Below are positions 25,110 through 34,118 of a stretch of 64,000 bases of DNA, one piece after another (positions within the stretch are counted from its first letter, which is position 1; the number at the start of each line of letters is the position of its first letter). The stretch spans positions 52,076 to 116,075 of the forward strand of contig JAUNUI010000007.1 in the NCBI GenBank assembly GCA_030538255.1, written 5' to 3'. The notes under the pieces were generated by a model. The model did not search any database. It worked only from the letters and a program-made list of their open reading frames with translations, and had not been told where the DNA came from. The DNA comes from Pelistega sp. (GTDB lineage Bacteria; Pseudomonadota; Gammaproteobacteria; Burkholderiales; Burkholderiaceae_B). The translations under genes and the position numbers were made by a program.

Positions 25110-27065
25110 ATGTTTAAGAAGCTAGCAATCGCTGGTGTTGTCGTCATCGCTGGCTACCTAGGCTCCACCTGGTACGTTGGCGGCACAGCGAAAGATCATA
25201 TTCAGAAGAGCGTCGAGCTGCACAATGCCAACCTACAGAAGTATATTGGCGATACAGTTTATTTCTCAATCGAAGACTATAAGGCAGGCTTATTCAGCAG
25301 CAGCTTTATTCAACGCGTTAACTTTAAGCTCCCGAACTTTAATAAACATATTGATTTCGCCTACGAAATTCAGAACGGTCCCCTACCTTGGGCCGATATG
25401 CGACAAGGTAAGTTTGCCCTTAAGAAGTATAGCTTTGAGAGCAAACTACTTAAGAATGAACTCATCCAACCGCTATTCGATTTAGCCGAGAATCCCTTCC
25501 ATGTTTCAGGTAGTGTTGGCTTAGACGGTATCGAGAAGGGCACGCAATTTGTAGCGCCATTCAAGATTGATAAGAAGATTGACGAGGCACATATTGTCTT
25601 TGACTTTGGTGGTATTGATAGCGACTACACCTACGCGCTAGAGCCTTTTAAATTAGAAAGCATTAGCAAGATGCCTAAATTTACAATGAAGGTCAGCGAC
25701 CCGAATGGTAATTTAGAAATGGTCTCTACCGACTGGCTGATTGATGCCAATTATGATTTAAGCGATGGTAAAACCAATAGCAGCACTAAAGCACAAGCCG
25801 CGACCTTGAAATATATTCTTGATGGTATCGCCATTGATTTGAATCAACTCAGTGTTAACGACAGTATCGTTGATGATGGCAAATTGATGAGTTTCTTAAC
25901 CCAAGCCAGCGCCAAAGAATTCAAAATTGACGAGCTGAATTTAGGGGGGTTAGACTACGACACCTCCTATGACCGCATTGATGCCCCTGCTGCCAAGCAG
26001 ATTTTCAGCACGCTATTTGAGATTGTCAAAGAAGTCATGGCCGATCCAAGTGGTTTTAATGAAGCCAAAGCCGAAGAATTAATCCAGCAACAATCACTTA
26101 AGCTTGGTGCTTTAGCCTTAGCTATCTTTAATCATGGACCAAGTTTAACGTATGGCCCAATTCGCTTAACTAATGACAAGGGCTCAGCTGATCTGAGCGT
26201 CAAGTTAGACTTCCTGCAGCCTAAGCTTTCTGGTTTTAATGACCCTAACTTTGACGTTGAAGCCTATATTATGAGCTTGATTAATGGGGTTAAGGTGGAC
26301 ATCAGCGGTAATGCAGAATGGTTTGCCGAATTCCTACCCAAATTCGTCGCCCTCACCCATAAGTATGATGACACGATTGACCCTGTGGACTTAAGCACGA
26401 TCGACTTTAAGAACATCAGTGAGCTCCTAGAGCAAGGCTTAGTTGAATCCAAACTCTTCAAAAAAGAAGGCCAACGCATCAAGCTCCAAGTTCTCGCTAA
26501 AGCCCCTGAAAAGCAAAGTATTAGTGCCTTAGAGAAAGTCAGCGTGAATGGTGAAGAACTCGGTTTGGATGAGGCACAAGCGCTACTTATGGAGCGTGCC
26601 GATAAAGCTACCGAACTCCTCGATGAGAACGGTTTTACTGAGGCGATTGAGACACTGTTCGAATCAACATACGAAGAGGCTATTCCTGACGAATCTGAAG
26701 AGTCTGATGACGCCAACGATGCTGCCCAAGCTGCTGCAGACGAGGCCATGGCCGCTGCAATCGAATCGCTAGAGTGCGCTCCTGATGATCAGGCGTGCAT
26801 TGAAGAGAGGCGTGAATTGGAAGAAGCGATCAAGGAACTGCAGCGTCAACAGCAAGAACAAGACCTTGTTGACCCTGCCTTATCGGTATGTGATCCAAGC
26901 GACCAAGCCTGCATTGATAGCTTCAATAACAATAAGCAGGTGATGAGCGATGCTGAACTTGCTAAGCTATTTTGCGCCCCTAATGATCAAGAATGCTTAA
27001 AACTCTTTGATCAAGCAGTCGACGCAACTGCTGCACCTCAGGCCGATGCAGCGCCTGCACAGTAA
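25110..27065 (+). CDS. DUF945 (YdgA-like) family protein with Cys-rich tail
   Basis: A 651-residue protein anchored by an N-terminal hydrophobic helix (LAIAGVVVIAGYLGSTWYV), then YVGGTAKDHIQ and DYKAGLFSSS, which are typical of DUF945/YdgA proteins. The large body is probably periplasmic, with beta-rich repeats. Family function is unknown. From about residue 525 the sequence is acidic and Ala-rich, and it contains three copies of a C-x-P-x-D-Q-x-C motif (starting near residues 556, 594 and 622: CAPDDQAC, CDPSDQAC, CAPNDQEC). These may form disulfides or bind metal; this tail is not part of the DUF945 core I know. ATG follows GGGAGA. TATAAT at 25058-25063 is a likely -10 box. The gene ends 12 bp before the convergent livF gene. 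Confidence 0.78.
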   Translation: MFKKLAIAGVVVIAGYLGSTWYVGGTAKDHIQKSVELHNANLQKYIGDTVYFSIEDYKAGLFSSSFIQRVNFKLPNFNKHIDFAYEIQNGPLPWADMRQGKFALKKYSFESKLLKNELIQPLFDLAENPFHVSGSVGLDGIEKGTQFVAPFKIDKKIDEAHIVFDFGGIDSDYTYALEPFKLESISKMPKFTMKVSDPNGNLEMVSTDWLIDANYDLSDGKTNSSTKAQAATLKYILDGIAIDLNQLSVNDSIVDDGKLMSFLTQASAKEFKIDELNLGGLDYDTSYDRIDAPAAKQIFSTLFEIVKEVMADPSGFNEAKAEELIQQQSLKLGALALAIFNHGPSLTYGPIRLTNDKGSADLSVKLDFLQPKLSGFNDPNFDVEAYIMSLINGVKVDISGNAEWFAEFLPKFVALTHKYDDTIDPVDLSTIDFKNISELLEQGLVESKLFKKEGQRIKLQVLAKAPEKQSISALEKVSVNGEELGLDEAQALLMERADKATELLDENGFTEAIETLFESTYEEAIPDESEESDDANDAAQAAADEAMAAAIESLECAPDDQACIEERRELEEAIKELQRQQQEQDLVDPALSVCDPSDQACIDSFNNNKQVMSDAELAKLFCAPNDQECLKLFDQAVDATAAPQADAAPAQ

Positions 27066-27077
27066 GGCTTAACAAAC

Positions 27078-27884
27078 CTAAATCGCCAAATAGTTCTCTT
27101 GCACTTGGGTATTCTCACGTAAAGCTTGCATAGTGCCAGAGAACTTTACTTGGCCTTTTTCCAAGACATACACGCGGTCCGCTACGGCATAGGCGAAATC
27201 CAAGTTCTGCTCAGAGATTAAGACGCCTACGCCTTTTTCTTTCAGGCTTAAAACCATATCACGCATCTGCTCAACGATAATTGGCGCAACGCCTTCACTT
27301 GGCTCATCCAAGAGGATAAGGTAGGGATTGCCCATCAGCGTACGGGCCACGCTTAGCATCTGCTGCTCGCCACCGCTCATTCGCGTCCCAGGCCTATCCA
27401 TCATATGCCCTAAGTTCGGAAATAATCGCACAAGCTGCTCTACCGTCCAATGCGGCGCGGCTTGACCATCAGGCCACTGGCGCGGCTTTTGCTGACCTGC
27501 GCTAAGATTCTCTGCTACCGTCAAATTGGCAAAGATACGACGGTCCTCAGGCACATAACCCAAGCCTAGGCGAGCAATCTTATAGGCGGGCCACTGGCCA
27601 ATCTCTTGCCCCATAAACTGACGCTTACCTTGGGTTTTCTCAATCAGGCCCATGATGGACTTTAAGGTGCTTGATTTACCCGCGCCATTACGTCCCATTA
27701 AAGCCACAACCTCACCCTTGGCAACAGATAGACTGACATCAAAGAGGATATGCGCTGCGCCATACCAAGCGTTCAATTGCGCGACATGTAATAAATCAGG
27801 CGTTTGAGGAGTTAACTGCTCGGCCTGGTTAGTTTGCGCTATCGTCGGCTCTGTCTGCGCTGATAAAGTATCAACTTGGCTCAT
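27078..27884 (-). CDS. livF: branched-chain amino-acid-type ABC transporter ATPase, LivF-like
   Basis: A 268-residue ABC ATPase. Walker A is GRNGAGKSS, the signature is MSGGEQQMLSVAR, and Walker B is LILLDEPSEGVAP; this SEG variant is typical of LivF. It powers import by the fused permease encoded upstream. The first 33 residues (Gln/Thr-rich) are extra to the usual LivF length of about 235. It is the last gene of a leftward group (binding protein, permease, LivG, LivF), 74 bp after livG. A 16-bp copy of its start region (27870-27885) also lies at the livG stop (27958-27973). Substrate is not decided by sequence; amino acids or urea-type amides are both known for such systems. Confidence 0.88.
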   Translation of the reverse strand: MSQVDTLSAQTEPTIAQTNQAEQLTPQTPDLLHVAQLNAWYGAAHILFDVSLSVAKGEVVALMGRNGAGKSSTLKSIMGLIEKTQGKRQFMGQEIGQWPAYKIARLGLGYVPEDRRIFANLTVAENLSAGQQKPRQWPDGQAAPHWTVEQLVRLFPNLGHMMDRPGTRMSGGEQQMLSVARTLMGNPYLILLDEPSEGVAPIIVEQMRDMVLSLKEKGVGVLISEQNLDFAYAVADRVYVLEKGQVKFSGTMQALRENTQVQENYLAI

Positions 27885-27958
27885 GTGGTGCTCCTTGTGT
27901 GTCTGTTATCGGCCCACTCCTCACCGATATAGCACTTGAATCTTGACTCATGCCCTGA

Positions 27959-28798
27959 TCAACTTGGCTCATGCTCCCCCCCTTGCCCTTGTGCGATTTG
28001 TTCTGCACTCGCAGGCTTAGCACTTAACTCTTGACGATTGGTGCCCCCTTCGGCAATCTGTGTACTGCCCAAATAGACCTCACGGACCGCTTGATTATGC
28101 TTGATTTCTTCAGGCGTACCTTGGGCAATCAAGCTTCCCGCTGCCATCACAATAATGCGATCGGCATAGGTAAATACCACGTCCATACTATGCTCAGTAA
28201 ATAAAACTGCCATATTACGTTGCTTGGCGATATCTCGCGTTAGTGCCATCATCTGCACCCGCTCCTTGGGTGACATGCCCGCCGTGGGCTCATCCATTAG
28301 TAATAACTGCGGTTGATTGGCTAAGGCCACAGCCAGTTCCAAGCGCTTTACATCACCATAGGCAATCTCGCTCGCTGGGCGGTCGGCCTGCTCCTGCATG
28401 CCTACTTGGGCTAATAAAGCCATGGCTTCAGTTCGCAAAGCGCTCGGCGCATCAGCACTTAAGCGATGAATCAGACCCGCATGGGATTGCAAGGCAAGCT
28501 GTACATTCTCCACCACCGTCAGTGAGGAGAAGGTCGCCGCAATCTGGAAGGTGCGCCCAATCCCCAAGGCCCATATTTCTTGTGCGGATAGATTTAAAAG
28601 CTCAACACCTTTAAACTTAACTGAACCATTATTAGCGCTGGTCTGACCACCAATCATATTGAACGTCGTGGTCTTGCCCGCGCCATTTGGTCCGATCAAG
28701 GCCAACATCTGACCAGGCTCTAAGTTAAAGCTGACATGACTCACCGCCCAGAAGTCACCATACGCTTTACTAATATCATCAACAATTAATAAGCTCAT
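27959..28798 (-). CDS. livG: branched-chain amino-acid-type ABC transporter ATPase, LivG-like
   Basis: A 279-residue ABC ATPase with Walker A GPNGAGKTT, Walker B LLLMDEPTAGMSP and the weakened signature AYGDVKRLELAVAL, usual in LivG proteins where the common LSGGQ is replaced. It pairs with the LivF-like ATPase. The C-terminal 30 residues (Ser/Gln/Gly-rich) go beyond the family's normal end. A 172-bp spacer separates it from the permease gene; that gap shows two similar stretches around CGCCTAGTCTCGCGC but no terminator, so the group is likely one operon. Confidence 0.88.
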   Translation of the reverse strand: MSLLIVDDISKAYGDFWAVSHVSFNLEPGQMLALIGPNGAGKTTTFNMIGGQTSANNGSVKFKGVELLNLSAQEIWALGIGRTFQIAATFSSLTVVENVQLALQSHAGLIHRLSADAPSALRTEAMALLAQVGMQEQADRPASEIAYGDVKRLELAVALANQPQLLLMDEPTAGMSPKERVQMMALTRDIAKQRNMAVLFTEHSMDVVFTYADRIIVMAAGSLIAQGTPEEIKHNQAVREVYLGSTQIAEGGTNRQELSAKPASAEQIAQGQGGEHEPS

Positions 28799-28970
28799 CT
28801 AGGGTACATTCCTCAATCGTTGTCTTGCTTTACTTGCATCATCATGCATAAATAAGCTCATTATCTACACCTAGCCTCGCGCATACAATCCGCGCTTCAT
28901 CAGCGCTTTGTATCATAGCTACCATGTATGCCGTATACATATACATACGCCTAGTCTCGCGCCGTATCAT

Positions 28971-30869
28971 TTACACCTTGTCGCTTGCCGCATAACGCAA
29001 AGCAAAGCGCTCGCGTATCTGCCCAGGAATCGCCGCAATCCCCATAGGGAACAATAAGACTAAGAGTAAAATAATGCAGCCAAATAAGGCTTTCCAATAT
29101 TCTGTGATGCCTAAGACATAGTTATGCAATAAGGTATACGCCGTGGCGCCAATCACAGGCCCTAATAAGGATTGAATACCGCCTAATAAGACCATCACTA
29201 AGCCATCAACCGAGCGGGCTACGCTCAGCTCTTCAGGCGAGACACTGCCTTTTGAGAAGACAAATAAGGTGCCTGCCAAGCCTGCGAATAAGCCAGCAAT
29301 AATAAATGCTTGCCACTGTATACGCCGCACATGAATCCCAATCGCTAAGGCACGTGGTTCAGAATCTCGCCCTGCCCGCATGGCAAAGCCGAAGGGTGAG
29401 AAGAGGATATGACGCAAGGCAATTAAGCTAAGCCCCACCACCGCTAAGCTGAAATAATAATAATGGTTCGGGTCTTCTAGCCAGGCACTTGGCCAAATAC
29501 CAATTAAACCATTCGAGCCACCCGTAAACCCATCCCATTGGAAGATAACAGACCAGGCAATTTGGGCAAAAGCCAGCGTCAGCATAGCCAGATAAATACC
29601 CGTTAAGCGCACACTAAACCAGCCAAAAATCAGCGCCGCCAAAGCCGCTACGATTGGGGCTAAGACAAAGCTTAACTCCATGGGTAGATTCTGCTGGGTG
29701 AATACTGCAGACGCATAAGCCCCAATGCCAAAATAAGCCGCATGACCGAAGGTATGCATACCTGCAGGACCTGAAATAAAGTGCAAGCTCGCGGCAAATA
29801 AAATCGCCACTAAGACATCTTGCAAGAGCACAATCGTATAACCATCTGTTAGTTGCGGTAACACAGCCAAAACGACAAAAGCAGCAAGGGCGATTAGTTT
29901 TAAGCGCATATCCGCTTTACGTAATGGGGCTTCAATCGGCGCTGAGTTACGTGATTTTTCTTGTGGCTTACCGAGCAGCCCCCACGGACGGAAGATGAGA
30001 ACCAAAGCCATTAAGACAAACTCAACGACCAGCGTTAATTGGCTGAAGTTCACAGGTACACCGAACATCGACACCGTGCCTAACCAGACACAAAGTGCCT
30101 TAGCCTGGGCAATCAATAAGGCCGCGACAAAGGCGCCAGGAATTGAGCCCATACCACCGATTACTACCACGGCGAACGCATCACCAATTAAACTCAAATC
30201 CAAGCTTAAGCTAGCAGGTTCATTCGGTAGCTCTAAAGCCGCCCCTAAGCCTGCTAAGAAAGCCCCTAGGGTAAATACGCCAGTAAATAACCAGGCTTGA
30301 TTCACCCCGAGCGCACCGAGCATCTCTTTGTCTTGCGTGGCCGCACGCACAAACATACCCCAACGCGTACGGCTGAGTAAGAAGGAAAGCAAGATTAAGA
30401 CAAGAGGCCCCACCGCAATCAGGAGTAAGTTATAACTTGGGAAATAGCGGCCAAAAATCTCAACCGCCCCTTCTAAGCCTGGCGCTTGTGGGCCCAACAA
30501 GTCTTCTGGCCCCCAGAACCACAAGGTGAAATCACTGATAATTAAGACCAGGGCGAAAGTCGCCAGCAATTGGAATAACTCAGGCGCTTGATAGATACGC
30601 CGCAAGAGCGTGATTTCGATAAGGGCGCCGAATAAGCCCGTCAGCAGCGCCGCTAGGAGCACCCCCCCCCAGAAACCTAAGACACCTTGGCCAAAATAAT
30701 TGGTTAAGGAATAGGCCAGGTAGATACCCAACATGTAGAAAGAGCCATGGGCAAAGTTGACAATCCGACTCACCCCAAAGATTAAGGATAAGCCAGCGGC
30801 CACCATAAACAGGGAGCTGGCCTCAGCCAGCCCGTTCAAGAGTTGTACAACTAAACCTGAAATATCCAT
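28971..30869 (-). CDS. fused LivH-LivM branched-chain amino-acid-type permease
   Basis: A 632-residue inner-membrane permease that joins both halves of the usual heterodimer. Residues 1 to about 300 match LivH-type permeases (FGVSRIVNFAHGSFYMLGIY; VVIGGMGSIPGAFVAALLIA). After a short polar linker near residues 300-325 the LivM-type half follows (GPAGMHTFGHAAYFGIGAYAS; NGLIGIWPS; LLGGIQSLLGPVIGAT). Each half has about eight membrane helices. Fusions are known in this transporter class but are the minority form. Start ATG lies 3 bp after the binding-protein stop, so translation is probably coupled. Substrate specificity rests with the binding protein and is not certain. Confidence 0.9.
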   Translation of the reverse strand: MDISGLVVQLLNGLAEASSLFMVAAGLSLIFGVSRIVNFAHGSFYMLGIYLAYSLTNYFGQGVLGFWGGVLLAALLTGLFGALIEITLLRRIYQAPELFQLLATFALVLIISDFTLWFWGPEDLLGPQAPGLEGAVEIFGRYFPSYNLLLIAVGPLVLILLSFLLSRTRWGMFVRAATQDKEMLGALGVNQAWLFTGVFTLGAFLAGLGAALELPNEPASLSLDLSLIGDAFAVVVIGGMGSIPGAFVAALLIAQAKALCVWLGTVSMFGVPVNFSQLTLVVEFVLMALVLIFRPWGLLGKPQEKSRNSAPIEAPLRKADMRLKLIALAAFVVLAVLPQLTDGYTIVLLQDVLVAILFAASLHFISGPAGMHTFGHAAYFGIGAYASAVFTQQNLPMELSFVLAPIVAALAALIFGWFSVRLTGIYLAMLTLAFAQIAWSVIFQWDGFTGGSNGLIGIWPSAWLEDPNHYYYFSLAVVGLSLIALRHILFSPFGFAMRAGRDSEPRALAIGIHVRRIQWQAFIIAGLFAGLAGTLFVFSKGSVSPEELSVARSVDGLVMVLLGGIQSLLGPVIGATAYTLLHNYVLGITEYWKALFGCIILLLVLLFPMGIAAIPGQIRERFALRYAASDKV

Positions 30870-30872
30870 TCT

Positions 30873-32090
30873 TTATTTATCTGCTGGGCGTAATTTACGT
30901 ACGTACTCGTCACTTGGCTGTACATCCTTGCCATCGACGTAGCGAATATCTACCATCACACCCTTGCCATCTTGCACATCCGTACGACCCACATAGGCGC
31001 CCATGGTGGATTGATGGTCAATATCGCGATACGTAATAGGACCTAAAGGTGTGCTCAATTCCAAGCCCTTAAAAGCCTCAATCAGTGTCTCAGGGTCAGT
31101 CATACCATTGGCTTTCTTTAAACCCGCCTCAAGCGACTGCACCATCATATAGCCCACAATACTACCGAGACGGGGATAATCATTAAACTTCGCTTGATAA
31201 GCCTCTAGGAAAGCCTTATGTTCTGGCGTATCAATGGCATACCAAGGGTAGCCCGTCACGATCCAGCCTTTTGGCGTATCTTCACCAAGCGGATCTAAAT
31301 ATTCTGGCTCACCCGTTAATAAGCTCACTACCGATACATTATCAAAAAGCTTACGTGTATTTCCCGCGCGTACGAACTTGGTTAAGTCCGTGCTAAAGAG
31401 CACATTAAAAATCGCATCAGGTTTGGCATCGGCAATCGCCTGCACCACGCTACCCGCATCAATCTTATTCAATGGGGTCGCTTGCTCAAGCACGAATTCA
31501 ATATCAGGCTGACGCTCTTTCATCATGGTCTTAAAGCTTTCAATCGCCGATTGACCGTATTCATAATTCGGGTAGACCAGGGCCCAGCGCTTTTTATTCA
31601 GCGCTACGGCATCATCAAGTAGCATAGACACTTTCATATAGGTCGAATCACGCAGGCGAAACGTGTAGCGGTTACCATTTTCCCAGACCATCTTATCGGT
31701 TAAGGGCTCACCAGCGAGGAAAAAGATTTTCTTTTGCTGGGCAAAATCGGCTAAAGCTAAAGCAATATGCGAGAGAAAACTACCGGCTAATAGGTCAACT
31801 TTATCGCGCGTAATTAAAGACTGCGCTTCACGAATCGCACTGCCTTGATTACCACCATCATCACGTAGAATCACTTCGAGTTTCTTGCCGTGAATACCGC
31901 CTGACTCATTGACTTGTTCGACCGCTAGCTCGATGCCTTTCTTGTACGGCTCCAAGAAAGCAGGAATCGTCTTATAGCTATTAATTTCGCCCACGCGAAT
32001 CACATTATCATCCGCTTGCGCTTGGCCAAAAACCGTCGCTAAGGACGCTAAGGACATGGATAAACCTAAACACCATTGCTTTAATTTCAT
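30873..32090 (-). CDS. ABC transporter periplasmic binding protein (LivJ/K type)
   Basis: A 405-residue binding protein with an N-terminal signal peptide (LGLSMSLASLATVFGQAQA, cut about residue 26). The mature part fits the type I periplasmic-binding-protein fold of branched-chain amino-acid receptors: IRVGEINSY, YKKGIELAVEQVNESGGIHG and LLAGSFLSHIALAL. It would deliver its ligand to the fused permease. It is the first gene of the leftward transporter group and lies opposite fpr across a 243-bp AT-rich region. The ligand may be leucine or a related amino acid given the liu genes in the window, but this is inference; aromatic or amide ligands occur in this family. Confidence 0.88.
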   Translation of the reverse strand: MKLKQWCLGLSMSLASLATVFGQAQADDNVIRVGEINSYKTIPAFLEPYKKGIELAVEQVNESGGIHGKKLEVILRDDGGNQGSAIREAQSLITRDKVDLLAGSFLSHIALALADFAQQKKIFFLAGEPLTDKMVWENGNRYTFRLRDSTYMKVSMLLDDAVALNKKRWALVYPNYEYGQSAIESFKTMMKERQPDIEFVLEQATPLNKIDAGSVVQAIADAKPDAIFNVLFSTDLTKFVRAGNTRKLFDNVSVVSLLTGEPEYLDPLGEDTPKGWIVTGYPWYAIDTPEHKAFLEAYQAKFNDYPRLGSIVGYMMVQSLEAGLKKANGMTDPETLIEAFKGLELSTPLGPITYRDIDHQSTMGAYVGRTDVQDGKGVMVDIRYVDGKDVQPSDEYVRKLRPADK

Positions 32091-32292
32091 TACTTAAAAC
32101 CTTATACGTAAATCATACGTCTAGAAATATTTCCTCATGCCTGATAGCTCTGGCTCGAAAGGCAAAGTGTGACGGCACGCCAAAAAGTCGAGTATTTTTC
32201 CCCAACGTCATTAATATACCGAAATTTTCGTTAAAATCATATAAATGATTCATTATTTGATTTATTACAAAGGCTTATTTTTACGATTCAGT

Positions 32293-32308
32293 ATAATAAG
32301 CTTATTAT
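32293..32308. promoter_or_regulatory. palindrome overlapping possible fpr promoter
   Basis: ATAATAAGCTTATTAT is a perfect 16-bp palindrome 25 bases upstream of the fpr ATG. It shares four bases with TATAAT (32292-32297), a probable -10 box. A regulator bound there would block fpr transcription. Its protein partner is not known; AT-rich palindromes can also occur by chance. Confidence 0.4.
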
Positions 32309-32333
32309 TTTTTATAATTTAGGTCGTATTCAT

Positions 32334-33110
32334 ATGTCTTCAGCATTTCTCGAAGGTAAGGTTCTTAGTGTGCATCACTGGACCGATCGTTTATTCAGTT
32401 TCACTACAACACGTGACCAAGCCCTGCGCTTTAAGAATGGTCACTTCACGATGATTGGTTTAATGGTCGATGGTAAGCCACTGTTGCGTGCCTATAGTAT
32501 TGCCAGCCCTAATTATGTTGACCATCTTGAGTTTTTAAGTATTAAAGTACAAGACGGTCCCCTCACTTCTCGTCTGCAACATATTCAACCAGGTGATTCG
32601 ATTATTATTGGTCGCAAGCCAACAGGCACGATTGTCTTAGACTATCTATTACCAGGTAAGCGCTTATATATGTTATCCACGGGTACAGGTTTAGCCCCAT
32701 TCCTCAGCGTTGCACGTGACCCTGAAACCTATGAGAAATACTCAGAAGTCATTCTGGTGCATGGCGTACGTCAAGTGAATGAATTAGCTTACTATGATTT
32801 ATTTACGAAAGACCTACAGAACGATGAGTACTTAGGCGAGATGGTCCGCAATCAGTTCAAATATTACCCAACCGTCACCCGCGAGCCCTTCCGTAATGAA
32901 GGTCGTATTACGGACTTGATTAAGAACGGTAAGCTCTTTGAGGACTTAGGTGTGCCACGCTTTAATCCCGAAGAAGACCGTGTGATGATCTGCGGCAGCC
33001 CAGAAATGTTGGCTGATTTACGTGCGGCTTGCTTAGAGCACAATATGGTCGAGGGTAATACCTCGAAACCTGGTGACTTCGTAGTTGAGCGTGCTTTCGT
33101 TGAACAATAA
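32334..33110 (+). CDS. fpr: ferredoxin--NADP+ reductase
   Basis: A 258-residue flavoprotein of the bacterial Fpr type, which moves electrons between NADPH and ferredoxin or flavodoxin. The FAD motif RAYSIASPNY, the NADPH-binding STGTGLAPFLSV and the HGVRQVNEL segment are visible, and the C terminus VVERAFVEQ matches the class whose end stacks on the flavin. The family length is about 248-259. Such enzymes supply electrons for iron-sulfur repair, haem oxygenase and oxidative-stress responses. It faces the ABC transporter group divergently and ends 17 bases before the strong hairpin at 33128-33169. Confidence 0.93.
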   Translation: MSSAFLEGKVLSVHHWTDRLFSFTTTRDQALRFKNGHFTMIGLMVDGKPLLRAYSIASPNYVDHLEFLSIKVQDGPLTSRLQHIQPGDSIIIGRKPTGTIVLDYLLPGKRLYMLSTGTGLAPFLSVARDPETYEKYSEVILVHGVRQVNELAYYDLFTKDLQNDEYLGEMVRNQFKYYPTVTREPFRNEGRITDLIKNGKLFEDLGVPRFNPEEDRVMICGSPEMLADLRAACLEHNMVEGNTSKPGDFVVERAFVEQ

Positions 33111-33127
33111 GCGGATGTGCTAGCTTG

Positions 33128-33169
33128 AGAAGGATAATGGCTAAAGCGCGGCAAAGCCATTAACCTTCT
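33128..33169. terminator. strong hairpin between convergent fpr and ankyrin genes
   Basis: A 15-bp stem with one mismatch (arms 33128-33142 and 33155-33169, each beginning or ending with AGAAGG/CCTTCT) around a 12-base loop. It sits in the 69-bp gap between two convergent genes and is symmetrical, so it could stop transcription from both sides, though T-runs are short. Confidence 0.6.
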
Positions 33170-33179
33170 TGCCTACTCA

Positions 33180-34115
33180 CTAATCCTGTAAGAGCTTAGC
33201 GACTTCCTCTTGGCCCATTCTTTGTGCATGCTGTAAGGCTGTAATACCTTCTTTATCGGGTATAGACTTATCAGCACCCGCCTCAAGCAATATCTTGATG
33301 ACCTCCTGATACTTCGCCGAGCCATTACCGAGCACCACCGCTTCCATCAGTGCTGTCCAACCGAGCCGATTCACATGATTGATCGGAAATCCTTGGGTAT
33401 TGGCCAGTAAGGCAACCGTATCCACATGCGCCCGCTCACTGGCAGGAATCAGTGCGGTACCATGATAACGATTAAACACATCAAAGCGCGCACCATGCGC
33501 AAGAAACAACTTTAAATAGGCAGTGTAGCCACGAGCGCCCGCATATAAGAAAGCCGAGTCATGAATGGCATCCTGCTGATTCACATCCGCGCCGTTAATC
33601 GTTAATAGCTCAACCATCTCACTATATTGATGATGAGTTGCTAAGAGCAATAATGAGCGCTTATTGTCATCATAAGTATTGACCTCAGCACCATTGGCTA
33701 GCGCCTTCTTCATACCCTCAATATCATTCGTATTCACTAAGCTGACAAGCTCAGACTGACTCATAGACGACTCTCCCGATAAGAAATTATTCTGTGCTAC
33801 TTGCACTTGCTCTGCATGTGCTATCTGGCTATGGCCGAATATAGAAGCCGCTGTCATGGAACATATAAGTAAGCATTTTTTCATAGGTATGTCATACAGC
33901 ATCATAGCTGCCAGAGCAATTCCTATAGGAAATCCTATTACTATCTCGAGTAGCTCTTGGATATCCAGTTCTGAAAACTTAGTGACTTGCTCTATACGTT
34001 CAAGCACCAGCATCCCACTCGACATTCCACCCACAATACCACCGACAATCGCGGCGCTCATCAGAAAGACATACATGATTTTCCATGTTGGGTAGGCTTT
34101 ATTTATAGTTGACAT
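33180..34115 (-). CDS. ankyrin-repeat protein with N-terminal membrane helices
   Basis: A 311-residue protein. From about residue 120 it consists of ankyrin repeats: LVNTNDIEGMKKALANGAEV, ATHHQYSEMVELLTINGADV, FLYAGARGYTAYLKLFLAHG and GWTALMEAVVLGNGSAKY, then the final one at LLEAGADKSIPDKEGITAL. The first part has two hydrophobic helices (MYVFLMSAAIVGGIVGGMSS; IVIGFPIGIALAAMMLYDI), then MKKCLLICSMTAASIFGHSQ, which looks like a normal signal peptide cut near AHA. So an exported ankyrin protein starting at 33884 may have been joined to an upstream membrane-protein frame. ATG at 34115 (or GTG at 34118) follows GAGGTGGG, directly at the helicase stop, so the two genes are coupled. Function unknown. 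Confidence 0.75.
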   Translation of the reverse strand: MSTINKAYPTWKIMYVFLMSAAIVGGIVGGMSSGMLVLERIEQVTKFSELDIQELLEIVIGFPIGIALAAMMLYDIPMKKCLLICSMTAASIFGHSQIAHAEQVQVAQNNFLSGESSMSQSELVSLVNTNDIEGMKKALANGAEVNTYDDNKRSLLLLATHHQYSEMVELLTINGADVNQQDAIHDSAFLYAGARGYTAYLKLFLAHGARFDVFNRYHGTALIPASERAHVDTVALLANTQGFPINHVNRLGWTALMEAVVLGNGSAKYQEVIKILLEAGADKSIPDKEGITALQHAQRMGQEEVAKLLQD

Positions 34116-34118
34116 CAC

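Noticed and set aside
26264-26749. 161-codon Ser-rich reverse frame in the DUF945 gene
   Set aside because: Shadow of the acidic, Ala-rich coding region on the other strand.
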